DNA of 64,000 nucleotides, from positions 445,726,822 through 445,790,821 of the forward strand of contig NC_057864.1 of the NCBI RefSeq assembly GCF_019393635.1, written 5' to 3'. The stretch is from Dromiciops gliroides (taxonomy: Eukaryota; Chordata; Mammalia; Microbiotheria; Microbiotheriidae). The position numbers and the translations under genes were made by a program. Below the pieces are notes generated by a model. The model was not told the origin of the DNA. It did no database searches and was given only the letters and a program-made list of their open reading frames with translations. This document shows, piece after piece, positions 23,540 to 35,116 of this stretch (position 1 is the stretch's first letter; every line of letters begins with the position of its first letter).

Positions 23540-24264
23540 GAAAGTTTAATTTAAAGTCAAAGTGTATTAAGAGCTTGATATTTATTGGGCTTTTTCTTTT
23601 CTCCTTTCCCATGGCAAGATGAATGTTGTGTGTCCTTGGTTCTCTTTATTTGGTAAAATTTTCCCCTTTGAACCCTGAAAGCATTTTAGATTGTTCTCAA
23701 GGATAGAAAAGCATATAAATTTACTAGGCCTCGGTGAAACTGATGTGGCGTGATGCCACACAGAAAGGGAAGGGTAGAAACAAGCCTCCCTTTTAAGAAA
23801 GTCTTTGGATGCTAGACAGTTCTGTTTGGTGTACCCCCTTATCTCCCTCTCATATTACCTGGTAGGTATCTGACTGACCTACAGGATGAAAGTAGGAACT
23901 GTTGTTCTTCCAATTTTCAACAGAGGAAATAAGCACATGTGTTCCGTGACCTGGTCATGGCTAGAAGAGTTTGGGGACTTGTGAGCCTATGGGGAACTAA
24001 TGCGTGTGTTTGGAATTCAGCCCATTTTGGTTGTGGATTGGAACTGAGGGAAGATGTAGGGTGCCCAACACCACTCCTCCTTCCCCCACCCCACAGAGAG
24101 CTCAGGAGCTTGGAAATAGCAGTTGGAAAGAGTCAGTGGCCCCCATGATTCTCTAGGTTTTCTCAGATCCTCTATGAGTCATGCGATTGCCTCACTCATA
24201 TTCTTTCTCTCTTAGGAGGAAATAACACCAGACTTACTGGTGTGAGTGGAATCAGGCAATAGGA

Positions 24265-24455
24265 TCATAAGCTTTAGGGCCTGAAATGACCTCAGGCCAT
24301 CTATTCTAGGACCTCCATTTTACAGATAAGGAAAATGAGATCCAGAGAGGCGAAATAAGTTAATAAGCTAGTAAGTAGCAGGGACAAGATTCAAACCCAG
24401 ATCTACTGACTCCAATTGCATTATTCTTTCCACTATGTCATTTTGCCTCTATAGT
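24265..24455 (-). repeat. MIR SINE
   Basis: CCTCCATTTTACAGATAAGG and AAGATTCAAACCCAGATCTA. Confidence 0.75.
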
Positions 24456-24644
24456 AGGAGTTGGTTTGCTTGTCCTAAAAAAAATCACATATGCCAAGGC
24501 TGAGATGGCTTTGTCACTGGTAGATTTTGAAATGGATTAAAGTCTATCAAAGATAAATGTTGTCTATTAACATGCCTTTCCTTCCTCTCCCATCTTTATT
24601 CTGATTCCCATTTACTCTAGTCAACCTGTAAATTAATCCCTACC

Positions 24645-24765
24645 CAGGCAGCAGTGTGGTACAGTGGAAAGGGCATTGCATTTGTAGTCAGATTTCAGTC
24701 CTGGGTTTGAATTCAGTCTCTGCTACTTATTACCTGTGTAGCCTTGGGCAAGTCACATTAAGGAA
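24645..24765 (+). repeat. MIR SINE
   Basis: AGTGTGGTACAGTGGAAAGG and TAGCCTTGGGCAAGTCAC; a reversed core fragment follows at 24825-24880. Confidence 0.7.
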
Positions 24766-25129
24766 CATGGATTTCTTAGAACCCACTGAATCCAGTCCCA
24801 GTATTTTACAAACCCAGGGTGAGAGTGACTTTCCCAGGGTCACACAGCTAATAAGTATCTTAATCAGAATTTAGACCTATTGCCCTGACTCCAAGGCTTA
24901 CCCTGGACCCAGTGGGTGGTTGCCATTGCAATTTGAACCCAAACTGTTGGTCTCTTGGCAACAGGCAAGTCTGGGTCTGGGCCTTCAGAATATTCAAGAG
25001 ACCAGTAAGTTTGTCACATTAGATTTCAAGAGTACTCGAGGACCAAAAGGGGAAGAATTACACACTTTCCTTTACTCTGTCTTTTAGCTCTTTTCTCTTT
25101 CCTCAATGTCAACCTTACTTGGGCTTATT

Positions 25130-25205
25130 GATTGACAAGCATTTATTAAGGGCCTACTGTGTGCTAGCTACTAAAGACCCCAAAACAAAAGTGATCAAAT
25201 AAGGT
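25130..25205 (-). repeat. L2 fragment
   Basis: AAGCATTTATTAAGGGCCTA with ACTGTGTGCTAGCTACTAAA. Confidence 0.6.
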
Positions 25206-25264
25206 ACCATGTTGAGTGCTTTGCAAACCTTAAAGCACTATATAAAGGCTAGCTATTATAAGTT

Positions 25265-25525
25265 ACTGGGGAAGCCAGGTGATGCAGTGGATAGAACACT
25301 GAGCTTGCAATCAGAAAGTCTCATCTTCCTGAGTTCAGATCCAACCTCAGACACTTACTAGCTGTGTGACCCTGGGCAAGTCACTGAATTCTACTTGCCC
25401 CACTTCCTCATCTGTAAAATGAGGTGGAGAAGAAAATGGCAAATGACTCCAGTATCTCTACCAAAAAAAAACCCAAGTGGGATCACAGAGTCGGACACAA
25501 CTGAAACGACTCAACAACAAAATTA
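25265..25525 (+). repeat. Long-type CORE-SINE
   Basis: Full long form with the CATCTTCCTGAGTTCAGATC insert and ACAACTGAAACGACTCAACA end. Confidence 0.93.
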
Positions 25526-25559
25526 TTACTTCCTATTAGACTTTGTGCTATGTACTATA

Positions 25560-25840
25560 AAAATAATAACAACGACTAATATTTATATAGAGCTTACTGT
25601 GTGCCAGGTATTTTGCTGAGCATTTTATAACTATTCTCTCATCTGATCCTCATACCAACCTTGGGAGGTTAGGTACTATGATAATCCCCATTTTATAGAT
25701 GAGTAAATTGAAGCTAATAGGTTAAATGACTTGCCCAGTGTTACAAAGCTAGCAGGTGTCTAAGGCTGGATTTGAACTCAGGTCTTACTGACTCCAGACC
25801 TGGCACTCTACTCACTGTGCCACATAGCTACCTTTAGTGA
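25560..25840 (-). repeat. MIR SINE, full length
   Basis: From TTTATATAGAGCTTACTGTG through CCCATTTTATAGATGAG and the reversed core to a CACTGTGCCACATAGCTACC end. Confidence 0.8.
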
Positions 25841-25873
25841 TTAATTAGTGTTGTTATTAAAAGTGAGATAGTT

Positions 25874-26022
25874 CGGGCCAGCTAGGTGGTACAGTGGATA
25901 GAGCACCCACCCTGGATTCAGGAGGACCTGAGTTCAAATCCAGCCTCAGACACTTGACACTTATAGCTGTGTGACCCTGGGCAAGTCACTTAACCCTCAT
26001 TGCCCTGCACCCCCCCAAAAAG
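25874..26022 (+). repeat. Short-type CORE-SINE
   Basis: Full element; AAAAGTGAGATAGTTC at both flanks. Confidence 0.96.
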
Positions 26023-26747
26023 TGAGATAGTTCATATCTTCAAGGAATTTACGTTCTAGTTTTATTTATTTATTTTTTTAGGGCAAAGCTAGTAGTACAG
26101 GGCTAAGGTTAAGAGAGCTGACTAATCTGGAAGCCAAGACAACATAATAGAGTGAGAAAAGGCCTGAATTAGAATCAAAGGACCAGAATTCATATCTTGG
26201 CTCTGTTCCTTGCTTCCTGTGTGTGACTTTAGACAAGCCATTTCGTTTTTTTGGTCCCCTGTAAATTGAAGACATCAAACTTGACTTCTCCGGCCTATCC
26301 CAGCTCTGTATCTAAGACCTTCTGTCGCTGGCACTCCCAGATTCTTAGGCTTTACCCATTTCATCAAAGGTTCCTCCATCCAGATGGATATCTTAAAAGG
26401 TCAGTTCAGATGCAGAATAGAAGGGAAGCTTTAGGAGCCATTCATAGACCTCATTCATAGGAATTGTGTATGTGAATTGGATCAATTTTACAAGCCTTGT
26501 AATGAGTCAGATCTGAAAAAAAAAATATTTCCTTTCACTCATTTTCCCAGAACCGGCACAGATTTATTCTAACAGGACATTTATTTTCCATTGCTTTGTC
26601 CATTCATTGATTTTGTTCTTGAAATCAGGAACTACGTTTTAACCTTCCTTTCAACTGATACATTTGCAAGGAAGTGATTCCCAGGTTAATAGAATAATTG
26701 TCTCTCTGCTGTTAACACTACTTTTGTTTTGTTTTAATGATACCAAC

Positions 26748-26877
26748 AATTCTCTCTCCCTCCCTCCCCCTCTTTCCCTCCCTCCTTTTTTCTCTTTCTA
26801 TCTCTCCCCCCTCCCTCCTCTTCCCTTACCCCCTTCCTTTTCTCTTCCCTCTTCCTTTTCCTCCTCCTCCTCCCTCT

Positions 26878-26916
<39 letters not shown>

Positions 26917-27000
26917 CTCTTCCCCACTTCCTTTCTTCTTTTCTCCTCTTCTCTTTCTCTCTCTTTCTCCCTCTCCTCCCCTATTTCCCCCCTCCACTTT
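26748..27000. repeat. Polypyrimidine low-complexity tract
   Basis: About 250 bp of C and T only, with a pure CT core at 26885-26913. Confidence 0.97.
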
Positions 27001-27544
27001 CCCATCAATATAAAGACCAAGTATGAATTGGTCACTAAAATGGGAAAGTAAGATTGGGATGTGGGGTGGGGGAATCCTCATACAATGACCAGTAATGAAC
27101 AGTGGATCCTCATAGCAGATGAGTGACTCTGTAAAAAACATGATGCCAATGATTGTCTCCTTATGTCAAACCTTTGTTCCTGTTCATTGTCCTCCAAAAG
27201 CATTGATGAAGTGCTTAAGCATTCCTAGTACTGCTCAGAGGGCTGTAGCCAGATTCTGCCTTACTGTTGTTGCTCCCTTGCTTTCTCAACAAGTACAACA
27301 TTCCTAAAACCATTTTAGATGGGGACTTGAAATAGCAAAAGTGTCTTGTGTGGATGGGTTGGGTTAAAATGGTGGAGGGGGTGAAGTAAAGGACTCCACT
27401 CCTTCATTTCCAATAAAATGTAAAGCTACTGAAGGGGAGGGACTATTTTTTTTTATTTGTCTCTCTGTCCCCAGCATCCTGTATAGTATCGAACTGGAAG
27501 AGACCTTAGATGTCACCTAATTCAACCCTGTCATTTTACAGATA

Positions 27545-28190
27545 ATGGTCACCAAAGTGAATTTCCTAAAGCGTATGTCTGACCATGCTACTTTCCTCCC
27601 CCCACTCAATATATTTTAGTGGCTCCCCGTTACCTTTAGAATCAGAAACATCCTCTGTTTGGCATTTAAACAACTTCAAAACCAGAACCTTTTCTATAAT
27701 TCAATTTTCTTGCCTAGTCCTCCCCTCTACACACTCTAAAATCGAGCCATATTGGTCTGCACATTCTTCCTCATACACAGTGCTCCATCTCCTACCTACG
27801 TACATTTGCATTGGCTGTTCGCCATGTCTGAAATGTTCTTCCGCCTCACCTCCACTTCAGAGAATCTCCTGCTTCCTTCGAGACCCAGCCCCAACACCAT
27901 GGTTCTGCAGGAGGTCTCTTTTGGAGTCAATCAATAATATTAAACACTTAATATGCGTTAAGTTCTGGGGGATCCAAAGAAAAACTAAAACAACACTTAT
28001 CCTCAGGGACCTTATATTCTCTTGGTCCCGGGAGCTCTTAGTCGCTTCTCCTCCAAACTTATTTATGTCTACTACATTTCTTGTATATGCCTATATATAT
28101 GCTTGTTGTCACTTCTATTAGAATGTAAGCTCCTTGAGGGGAGGGACTTTTCACTTTTTATTTCTCTCTCCAAGAAATGTTTGTTGATTG
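27545..28190 (+). repeat. L2 LINE 3' region
   Basis: Reads L2 sense order: TTAGTGGCTCCCCGTTACCT, CTCCTACCTACGTACATTTG, GAATGTAAGCTCCTTGAGG, then a GATTGATTGATTG end. A reversed L2 3' piece (about 27930-28022) interrupts it. Confidence 0.75.
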
Positions 28191-28318
28191 ATTGATTGTC
28201 CATGAGTTAGGTTTCAAACCCAGTTCCTCTTGTTCAAAGCCTGTGTGTGCTCAAAGCCTGTATGTTCTCCATTATAGCCTGCTACTACAGGCAGCTGTAA
28301 GCAGTCAGTCAATTAACT

Positions 28319-28456
28319 TTTTTTTTTTTTTGGTGAGGCAGTTGGAGTTAAATGACTTGCCCAGGGTTACACAGCTAATAAGTGTCAAGTGTCTGAAGCC
28401 GGATTTGAACTCAGGTCCTCCTGAATCCAGGGCTAGTGCAGCCACCTAGCTGCCCC
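28319..28456 (-). repeat. Short-type CORE-SINE
   Basis: Element with flanks CAGTCAATTAACTTTT and CAGTCGATTAACTTTT. Confidence 0.95.
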
Positions 28457-28464
28457 AGTCGATT

Positions 28465-28580
28465 AACTTTTATTAAACACCTACTATATGCCAGAAACTG
28501 TGCTAAGCACAAGAGACACAAAGAAAAGTAAGACAGTTGTTGCTCTCAAGATACCCACAGTCTGATAGATAAACACGTAT
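28465..28580 (-). repeat. L2 fragment
   Basis: TTATTAAACACCTACTATAT with GCCAGAAACTGTGCTAAGCA; the SINE before it lies inside or at its edge. Confidence 0.7.
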
Positions 28581-28619
28581 TGAATTGAATTAATTGTCAA
28601 AAATGTGTCTGTTCCTTTT

Positions 28620-28765
28620 AGTATCATATTATTTAGTGCTTGGAGGAACCCTGGTGTTAATCTAATCTAGTCTTATTTTACAGATGAAGAGGCCTGGAGA
28701 GGCTAAGGTTGTTAAATGTGGCAGAGTCAGGATTTGAAACTAGGTATTTTTGTCTCTAAATTTAA
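28620..28765 (-). repeat. MIR SINE relic
   Basis: TCTTATTTTACAGATGAAGA and GTCAGGATTTGAAACTAGG. Confidence 0.65.
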
Positions 28766-29284
28766 TACCCTTTCCACTGTGCATTGTTATCTTAAGAGGC
28801 TAAGGAATATTGGTCAAAGGGTCCTTACACCAGAGTTCAAACTGCCCTCTACCTTCTGTGTACAAAGGATGGGCCTGGGGTACCAAGGATAAAGAATCTG
28901 AGCATCACAGATGCCCCTGAACCCAGGACCACCTAAGCTCTTGGAGGTCAAGACCAGCTTAGAGAAAAGCAAACCCCCCTCATCCCAAGAATTATGTACA
29001 GGATTGCAGCCCACCATGGCCCTCATATTAGGCCCTGGCTCCAGACTAGGAAATCCTCATAGTAGCAAATCTTGTTCCCCAAGGGGACTACGCCTCTATC
29101 ATGATAGTGGCTGTGAGTGGAACAGCTCTTTCTGCGAAAAGTTGCAGACATGGTTGTCTGCCTGGTTGTGGTCTGGGAGAGCCTAACCTCACTTCTCCTT
29201 CCTTGCTTCACTTTTCACCTCTCTTCCCCTTTCTTTTGTGCCTTCTAATTAGTCTTGGCTAGTACTAAGAGAACTCACCACTTA

Positions 29285-29420
29285 AGTCATGGAAGTTAAG
29301 ATCTCAGGCAAGTCTCTCAACCTCTCTCGGCTTGTTATTCATCTATAAACTAAGGGGTTTGGACCATATGATCTCCAAAGTACCATCCAGCTCTAAATCT
29401 ATGATCTGTGATCCTATGCC
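29285..29420 (+). repeat. MIR SINE relic
   Basis: GGCAAGTCTCTCAACCTCTC, then CATCTATAAACTAAGGGG. Confidence 0.65.
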
Positions 29421-29499
29421 CTACCCAATAAATATTTATTGATCTCTTATATGTAAGTTATTGCACTAAGGCTGGGGGGTCCCAAAAGGTTTCAAAGAA

Positions 29500-29545
29500 A
29501 CTGGGCCTAGCCCAGTTGTGATAGCTTAGGTTCTCCTCTTTCTGA
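29500..29545 (+). pseudogene. Decayed duplicate of the CD101 signal-peptide exon
   Basis: This stretch aligns without gaps to the intact first coding exon at 31637-31682 and its flanks. Over 91 bp from the shared CAGTTGTGAT onward I count 8 differences. The ATG is ACT, a TAG at 29527-29529 interrupts the frame and the donor is GTAAAT instead of GTAAGT. It therefore cannot supply a signal peptide, though it could still act as a noncoding leader exon. Confidence 0.75.
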
Positions 29546-29877
29546 GTAAATTCCATGATCCACATGTTTATCTGCATGTTTTCAGGTCCAGTAAGTAGGA
29601 GGGTGGGAGGGAAAAGAACAAGCATTATGAAACACGTTACAAATTAGGAGAGTGGATAGGAAGATGCAATGCTTTGTGTTGGGGGGTGGGGAACCTGCTG
29701 TGGCAGGTAAAAGAATAGTCTTCTTCCTCAGCCTGCCTCCCAAGACTGGAATGTAAATGTCTTCCCTTCCCATCTCCACCTTTTAGCATCTCTAGGTTCT
29801 TTCAGAGCTTAGCCCCAGTGGTATCTCTTCTGGGAGGCCTCCAGCTACTAGTACCTTCCTCACCATTACCAATCTTT
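29500..29877 (+). repeat. Local direct duplication, copy 1 (paired with 31637-31965)
   Basis: Shares a collinear series of blocks with 31637-31965: the signal-exon region, CCATGATCCACATGTTTATC, GTAAGTAGGAGGG, GAGTGGATAGGAAGATG and CTCACCATTACCA. The last part of both copies derives from an older L2, so duplication followed L2 insertion. Copy 1 keeps about 55 bp of L2 that copy 2 has lost. Confidence 0.8.
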
Positions 29878-30089
29878 GGGGAAACAAAATGTATTGTTAA
29901 TTTTTCAGGGGTAGAGGGTATAATGATAGATGGGTGTCAAATTTGTGGCAGATAAGTGTTGTTGGAGTTCCTAGGAAGGAGATAGTACCCTGGGCTGGGG
30001 TGGTCTGGGAAGGTATCATAGAGGTGGGATTTGAGAACGGTAGATGTTAGATAGGTAGGAGAAAGGATGTTAAATGTGAAGCAATCAGT

Positions 30090-30860
30090 TCATACAAGTC
30101 AAGTCAACAAGCATCTAGTAAGTATTAATTATGTTCCAGGTACTGTGTGAAGCACTAGGGATGCAAATACAAACAGAAAGACAAGCCCTGCCTTCAAGGA
30201 CCTTATATTCTAAAAGGGGAAGACAACATATAAATGGGAGATGGAAAACAATCGGAGGATGGGGGGGAGAAGGTACCTCTATTCAACCGGACTCGGGAGT
30301 GGAGCTAAGAGAAGAATGAAGACATAGCTGACCTGGGCACTTTCCTTAGAATGGAGGCTTCTAGGAAGGCAGCTAGGTGACATAGTGGGTAGAGAACCAG
30401 CCCTGGAGTCATGAGGACCTGAGTTCAAATCCACCCTCTGACACTTACTAGCTGTGTGGCAAGTCACTTAACCCTGATTGCCCCCCCCCCCAAATGGAGG
30501 TTCTAGGAGAAACTGACCAATCAAGAGAAGATACCAAAGAAATAGTCTATTTCCAGTGTAAGGACAGAAGCAGAGTAAACTTCCAGAGTGAAGAAGTGTG
30601 AAGTTCCGGGGTGAAAAGGCTGATGTGGAGAAAGTCAGAAGAGTCAAGAGCGGAACCTGGAGAGGAATTGAGACACAGCTGGCCTGGATGGACAAAATCA
30701 AAGGAGGATAAGTTAGGTTTGCTTGGGCTCAAAGTTTCAGTTCTACATGGTCACAGTACAGGGATCGTGAAGCAGATTTGCAGGAGAAAACGTTGGAGAC
30801 CAGACTATGGAGGGCCTGGAATACTAGAGAATGGAGGTCAGACTTTATATCACAGAGCCT
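30090..30860 (-). repeat. L2 LINE relic split by a SINE
   Basis: From CAACAAGCATCTAGTAAGTA through CCCTGCCTTCAAGGACCTTA to GACTATGGAGGGCCTGGAAT; the SINE at 30367-30492 sits inside. Confidence 0.7.
30367..30492 (+). repeat. Short-type CORE-SINE with an internal deletion
   Basis: The core reads GCTGTGTGGCAAGTCAC, so CCCTGGG is missing; the tail is poly-C. Related flanks AATGGAGGCTTCTAGG and AATGGAGGTTCTAGG. Confidence 0.93.
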
Positions 30861-31139
30861 TCTCTCCTTTGACCTTTTTGACCCAGCCCTAAGATTTGAA
30901 GCCTGATAGTTAGTGTATCCTTTAACTTGGAAGCAGGGCTGGCTTATCTCTAGGAAGTCCTTTCAGGCAAGTATTAAATGGTGAAGTTCTTTTCCAGCTC
31001 AACATTTGTGCCCTGTGATCTTTGAAAACTTTGTTTTCTTTCCCCATTCTAATAAATGAGTTCGGGAGAGCAATCAGAAAGGAGAATGGTTCTGTTCCCT
31101 TTATCCTCTCACTTCATTTTTCTGATGAATATGTTGTCC

Positions 31140-31245
31140 ACCCTCCTAGAATGAAGGCTCCCCGAGGGCAGGCTCTGTTTTACTTTTCCTTTGACTCCCC
31201 ACTGCCTAACACAATGTAGGCATTTGACAAATGTCTGTTGATGGA
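31140..31245 (+). repeat. L2 3' end
   Basis: GAATGAAGGCTCCCCGAGGG to GCATTTGACAAATGTCTGTTG. Confidence 0.65.
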
Positions 31246-31636
31246 TCATATGTATTTTTCACATATTTAAGGAAATCACAGAGAATTGTAGAAGGCATTC
31301 AGCTTCGACTCATCACACAGAAAAAGGCCTATCTTTTAGGAATTTTTTGTTGTTTATCGTTGGTTGGTTGGTTGGCCATTTAAATATATATATATATATA
31401 TATAATATATAATATTTGAACTAATTTAGATTTTCTCATACACAAATGGAAGGGACTAGGTCAGGGTAGCATTTAGCAACAAGCTTTGTGTTTGCACGCA
31501 CCTCTGTGTCTCTATAGGCCAAAAACCACAGCCTCGTTTCCTCTTTATGGCTGTGAAGAAAGCTCTCTGTCTGCCACCATCTGTTTTTCAAATAACTTCA
31601 CTCCACCAGGAAAAGGCCTCATCTCTCCCTCTCCCC

Positions 31637-31682
31637 ATGGGGCCCGGTCCAGTTGTGATGACCTATGTTCTCCTCTTTCTGA
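31637..31682 (+). CDS. CD101: CD101 first coding exon: signal peptide
   Basis: An ATG at 31637 opens 15 codons reading MGPGPVVMTYVLLFL and then one base (A), followed by a consensus donor GTAAGT at 31683. Joined to the Ig1 exon at 44290 (starting CT), the split codon becomes Thr and the protein continues LTELGTGERQVTVQKG. As I recall the human protein, it reads LTKLSIGQREVTVQKG at the same place, so phase, position of the intron and flanking residues all agree. The peptide has the hydrophobic run expected of a signal sequence, so CD101 enters the secretory pathway. The exon is 12.6 kb upstream of Ig1. The 5'UTR and promoter probably lie just upstream but I cannot place the start site; the preceding 100 bp are pyrimidine-rich. 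A decayed duplicate lies at 29500-29545. Confidence 0.82.
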
Positions 31683-31965
31683 GTAAGTTTCATGATCCAC
31701 ATGTTTATCTGCATGTTTCCAGGTCCTGTAAGTAGGAGGGAATAAAGGATGGGAGGGAAGAGAACAAGTATTATGAAGCACTTTACAAATTGGGAGAGTG
31801 GATAGGAAGATGGAGTGCTTTGTATTGGGGAGGGGGGAAACTGCTGTGGTAGGCAAAAGAATAGTCCTGCTCCTCAGCCTCTAGATTCCTTCAGAGCTTA
31901 GCTCCAGTGGTATTTCTTCTGGGGGGTCTCCAGCTACTAGTGCCCTCCTCACCATTACCATTCTT
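31637..31965 (+). repeat. Local direct duplication, copy 2 (holds the intact CD101 exon)
   Basis: Partner of 29500-29877, about 2.1 kb apart. It carries the intact ATG and the consensus donor. Downstream it runs into an L2 3' end (31965-32110) on the + strand. Confidence 0.8.
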
Positions 31966-32404
31966 TTGCATCTATATGTCCCTGTTGCATGTGTTGTCTT
32001 TCCATATAGAATATAAGTGCTTTGAGAAATGAGAATATTTCATATCTCCAGTGGCTAGGTCAGCATCTGGTACAGGGTGGGTGGTTAGTAAGTGCTTGTT
32101 GAATGATGATAATAGCATTTTGAGGTGTGCAAAAAAAACTTTAAACCCATTCACTTATTTGGGTGTTGGGGCAGGTAGGTCTGGCCCTAGAGGGTAGAAA
32201 GATGCCCTACATATAACTTCTGCTCATTACCCCATTGCTCTTCCCAGAACTTCCATTTGTGTCCCCTCTTGCCTTAGATTAAGTCTTCCTGGACCACATG
32301 AGGACTCCTGTTGGGAGATGATTGTTGAGGCTATGCTAGAGTGTACAGACAGACATTGAAGGGGCTGACTGAGATGGATAAGGGAGAGAGGAGAAAATGG
32401 GGGT

Positions 32405-32660
32405 GGGAGAGAGAGAATAAGTATTTAAATAGCACCTACTACATGCTCAGTGCTTTACAAATATCATCTGATCCTCGCAACAACCCTGCAAGGTAGATGC
32501 TTACTATTACCCTCATTTTATAGTTGAGAAAACCAAGGCAAACAGAGGTTAAGTGACTTGCCCAGGGTCATACAGCTAGTATATATCTGAGGCCAGATTT
32601 CAACTCAGGTCTTCCAAGACCAGTGCTCTGTGCACTGTAGTAGCACCTAGCTGTCTCAAG
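32405..32660 (-). repeat. MIR SINE, full length
   Basis: AATAGCACCTACTACATGCT, TCCTCGCAACAACCCTGCAA and the reversed core to a CACCTAGCTGTC end. Confidence 0.8.
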
Positions 32661-33460
32661 ATAAGATTTCTCATTAGCTGAGTTAGGTTGGTGGGTCTAA
32701 GATATAACTGGACCAGAAGACAGGATCACAAGGGAGCTTAATGAGATGTTATTGATTTGGGGCTTGAATCTAGAGTTGTTTAGGCTATATTGGAGAGAAG
32801 AAGGGAAGTTTTCCTAGGAGTGAATTGAGGCTAAGTGGAAATTGCTTTGGATAGAGTTGGAGGGTACAAAGGAGTCTTGGTTGGGCTGGTAGAGTATTTA
32901 TAATGTGGGAATGGAAGACTTTTTGTTTGACTGGGGATGCCAAGAGCCTGACGAGCTACACCAGGCCAAGGGAGGGCTATGAGAGGATCAGCGGAAGGAG
33001 CTTGGCTGCCCTGACACCAGTATGAGCCGGACCGAACACAGAAAATTAAATAGAGTCGTCAGCCTATATGTATGTTCAGTAAATGTTGACTGATTTAATT
33101 GAGTTTGGGCTTGGGAAAGTCCTGAGGGCTATGGTTAAGGTCAGGGTTGGATTATGGGACCAGGAAGTCCGTGGAGGTTACTGGAATGTCACTAGGCTTG
33201 GGTATGAGGGGCTAAATGATCATCACCAAGCTGACATAGGATGGAGATCTTAGGTGAACTAAACGTCCCCCTGCATCTGTTTCTGCTCTTCGTATTTAGT
33301 GCATTTGTGGTAGACAGTTTCCAAATGGTTTTTTGCTTATTGTAAAATAACAATAACATATTTCCATAGCCTTGTATAGTTTACCAAGCCCTTTCTTTCC
33401 GAGCCCTGCGAGTTAGGTTGGACTGGGGGAGCTGACAATTCCGAGTGTTCTTGGAGTCAA
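32660..33460. other. CD101 intron stretch with no clear element
   Basis: GT-rich unique-looking sequence. I recognise no repeat or exon. Confidence 0.4.
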
Positions 33461-33469
33461 GAAAGACCT

Positions 33470-33840
33470 AGGATCATGAATCTGCCCACCCCCAACACTT
33501 ACTAGATGTGTGACCCTGGGCAGATCACTTCATCTTTAGAAACTCAGTTTTGTTGTTCTTCAGTCATTTCAGTTGTATTAGACTCTCCGTGAACCCATTT
33601 GGGGCTTTCCTGGCAGAGATACTGGAGTGGTTGCCATTTCCTTCTTCAGTGCAATTTACAGATTAGGAAACTGAGGCAAACAGGGTTAAGTGACTTGCCC
33701 AGGGTCACATAGCTAGTAAGGGTCTGAGGCTAGATTTGAACTCAGGTGGATGAGTCTTCCTGACTCCAGACCTGATGCTCTATCTACTGCACCACTTAGC
33801 TTCCCAGAACCTCAGTCTACTCATCTAAAAATGGAAGTGC
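33470..33840 (+). repeat. MIR-type SINE split by a long CORE-SINE
   Basis: Left part ends GATGTGTGACCCTGGGCAGA..AAACTCAG and right part resumes CCTCAGTCTACTCATC, around the insert at 33548-33806. Confidence 0.75.
33548..33806 (-). repeat. Long-type CORE-SINE, nested
   Basis: TTTTGTTGTTCTTCAGTC start, CTTGCCCAGGGTCACATAGC core, CACCACTTAGCTTCCC end. The flanks GAAACTCAG and GAACCTCAG differ by one base. Confidence 0.9.
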
Positions 33841-33869
33841 TCCTCATCACAAGGGATAATTGTGAAGGT

Positions 33870-34050
33870 CAGATGAAATAATTAATGTAAAGGACACTAT
33901 TAGCCTTAAAGTAGTTTCTGATTATGATGATGATTATTTCAAGTATTATTATCCTCACCTTACAGAAGAAGAAGCTCAGAGAAGGTGACTAGCTCAAGTC
34001 ACAACACCAGGAAGTATTGGAGCCAGGCCCTTTGCCTCCAACTCCAGTGT
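33870..34050 (-). repeat. MIR SINE relic
   Basis: TATTATTATCCTCACCTTACAG and GTCACAACACCAGGAAGT. Confidence 0.55.
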
Positions 34051-34974
34051 ACTCTTTGTTATGCTGCACTGCCAAGTTTCATTGTATGAGAAAACTAAAC
34101 TGGGATTTCAATTGCACAGTATTTTAGAGAAACTTAAGTTCCTTTTTATTTTTCTTCCTTTCTTTTTTATTGACAAAAAAGGGGCCTGGAGAAAAACAGT
34201 CCACAGTCAACAGAACAGGAAGGGGAATATGGAAGTGAATTTTTTTTTTCTTAACCCACTTAAATTTTTCTAAACAGGATGTTCTATTTCTTCTAAATTC
34301 TGGTGGTCCCAGCTCACTCAGAAATGCACTGTGGGTACCTGACTTCAATATCTAACCATGTCTCTATATGGGAGGAGGAGGAGAACAGCCCAGTGTTGTG
34401 GAAAGGTCCATGGATTTTGAATCTGAGACCCTAGACTCCATTCCTATCTTTGTTAGTTATGGACTATTATTGAACTTCTCAGGTTCTCACCTTCCTCCCT
34501 TTGAGTCTCTAACCCTACAAACACTAACCAACCTGTGCTCCTCTGGACCTTCTGCTCGTCTTTATCCTTGCTAAGACGGGGCACGCACCACTATACCCAG
34601 TGCTGGCATTATGGGCAGAAGAAGGCAGGACTTTCAGTTCCTGGCTGAAACACCATAGCCATTTACCCACTCTTACCCCACCAGAGCAGTTTTTTCCTCT
34701 GCTTTGTTTGTCTCTGTCCCCTCAGGTTCATAGATGAGACCTCAAGAAGTCAGATGAGTCATTAACCAAAAATGTGATGACAGACTATAGGAAACTCCTG
34801 TAGTGTTTTTGCCCCCCAAGACTTCTCCCAGTACCTTTGTCAGACTAAAGGTTGGTTAGGGACAAATGAGACTGCCAGTCCGTCCCAACCTCATTTTACT
34901 GGTGAGGAATCTGAGCCCTAAAGAAGCAAAATGATTTACCTGAGACCATATAGGTTGTAAATAACACAACTGGC

Positions 34975-35116
34975 TTTTTAGTTTTGGGGAGGTAATGGGA
35001 TTTAAGTGACTTGCCCAAGGTTATATAGCTAGTAAGTGTCTGGGGTCAGATTTGAACTCAGGTCCACCTGACTCCAAGGCCAATGCTCGTTCCACTGTGC
35101 TACCTAGCTGCCCCTC
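34975..35116 (-). repeat. Short-type CORE-SINE
   Basis: GGGAGGTAATGGGATTTAAG to CTACCTAGCTGCCCC; similar flanks ACTGGCTTTT and AGCTAGCTTTT. Confidence 0.9.

Larger units (their letters stand above)
19920..23560 (+). other. PTGFRN: PTGFRN 3' untranslated region
   Basis: About 3.6 kb follows the stop codon without any recognisable SINE or LINE, in contrast to every other stretch of this length in the window, which supports its being transcribed UTR under constraint. It holds a long TA repeat near 20263-20360, polypurine/polypyrimidine patches, and possible internal AATAAA signals at 21595, 21612 and 22558. The distal end is placed just after ATTAAA at 23534-23539. The exact cleavage sites are inferred. 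Confidence 0.75.
23561..31480. other. Intergenic interval between PTGFRN and CD101
   Basis: About 8 kb between the PTGFRN poly(A) site and the CD101 first coding exon. It is filled by MIR, L2 and SINE pieces plus one polypyrimidine tract; no exon is evident. The CD101 promoter and any leader exon probably lie in its right part. Confidence 0.75.

Noticed and set aside
27585..28121. 178-codon open frame on the + strand
   Set aside because: Lies wholly in an L2 3' region; no reverse transcriptase motif.
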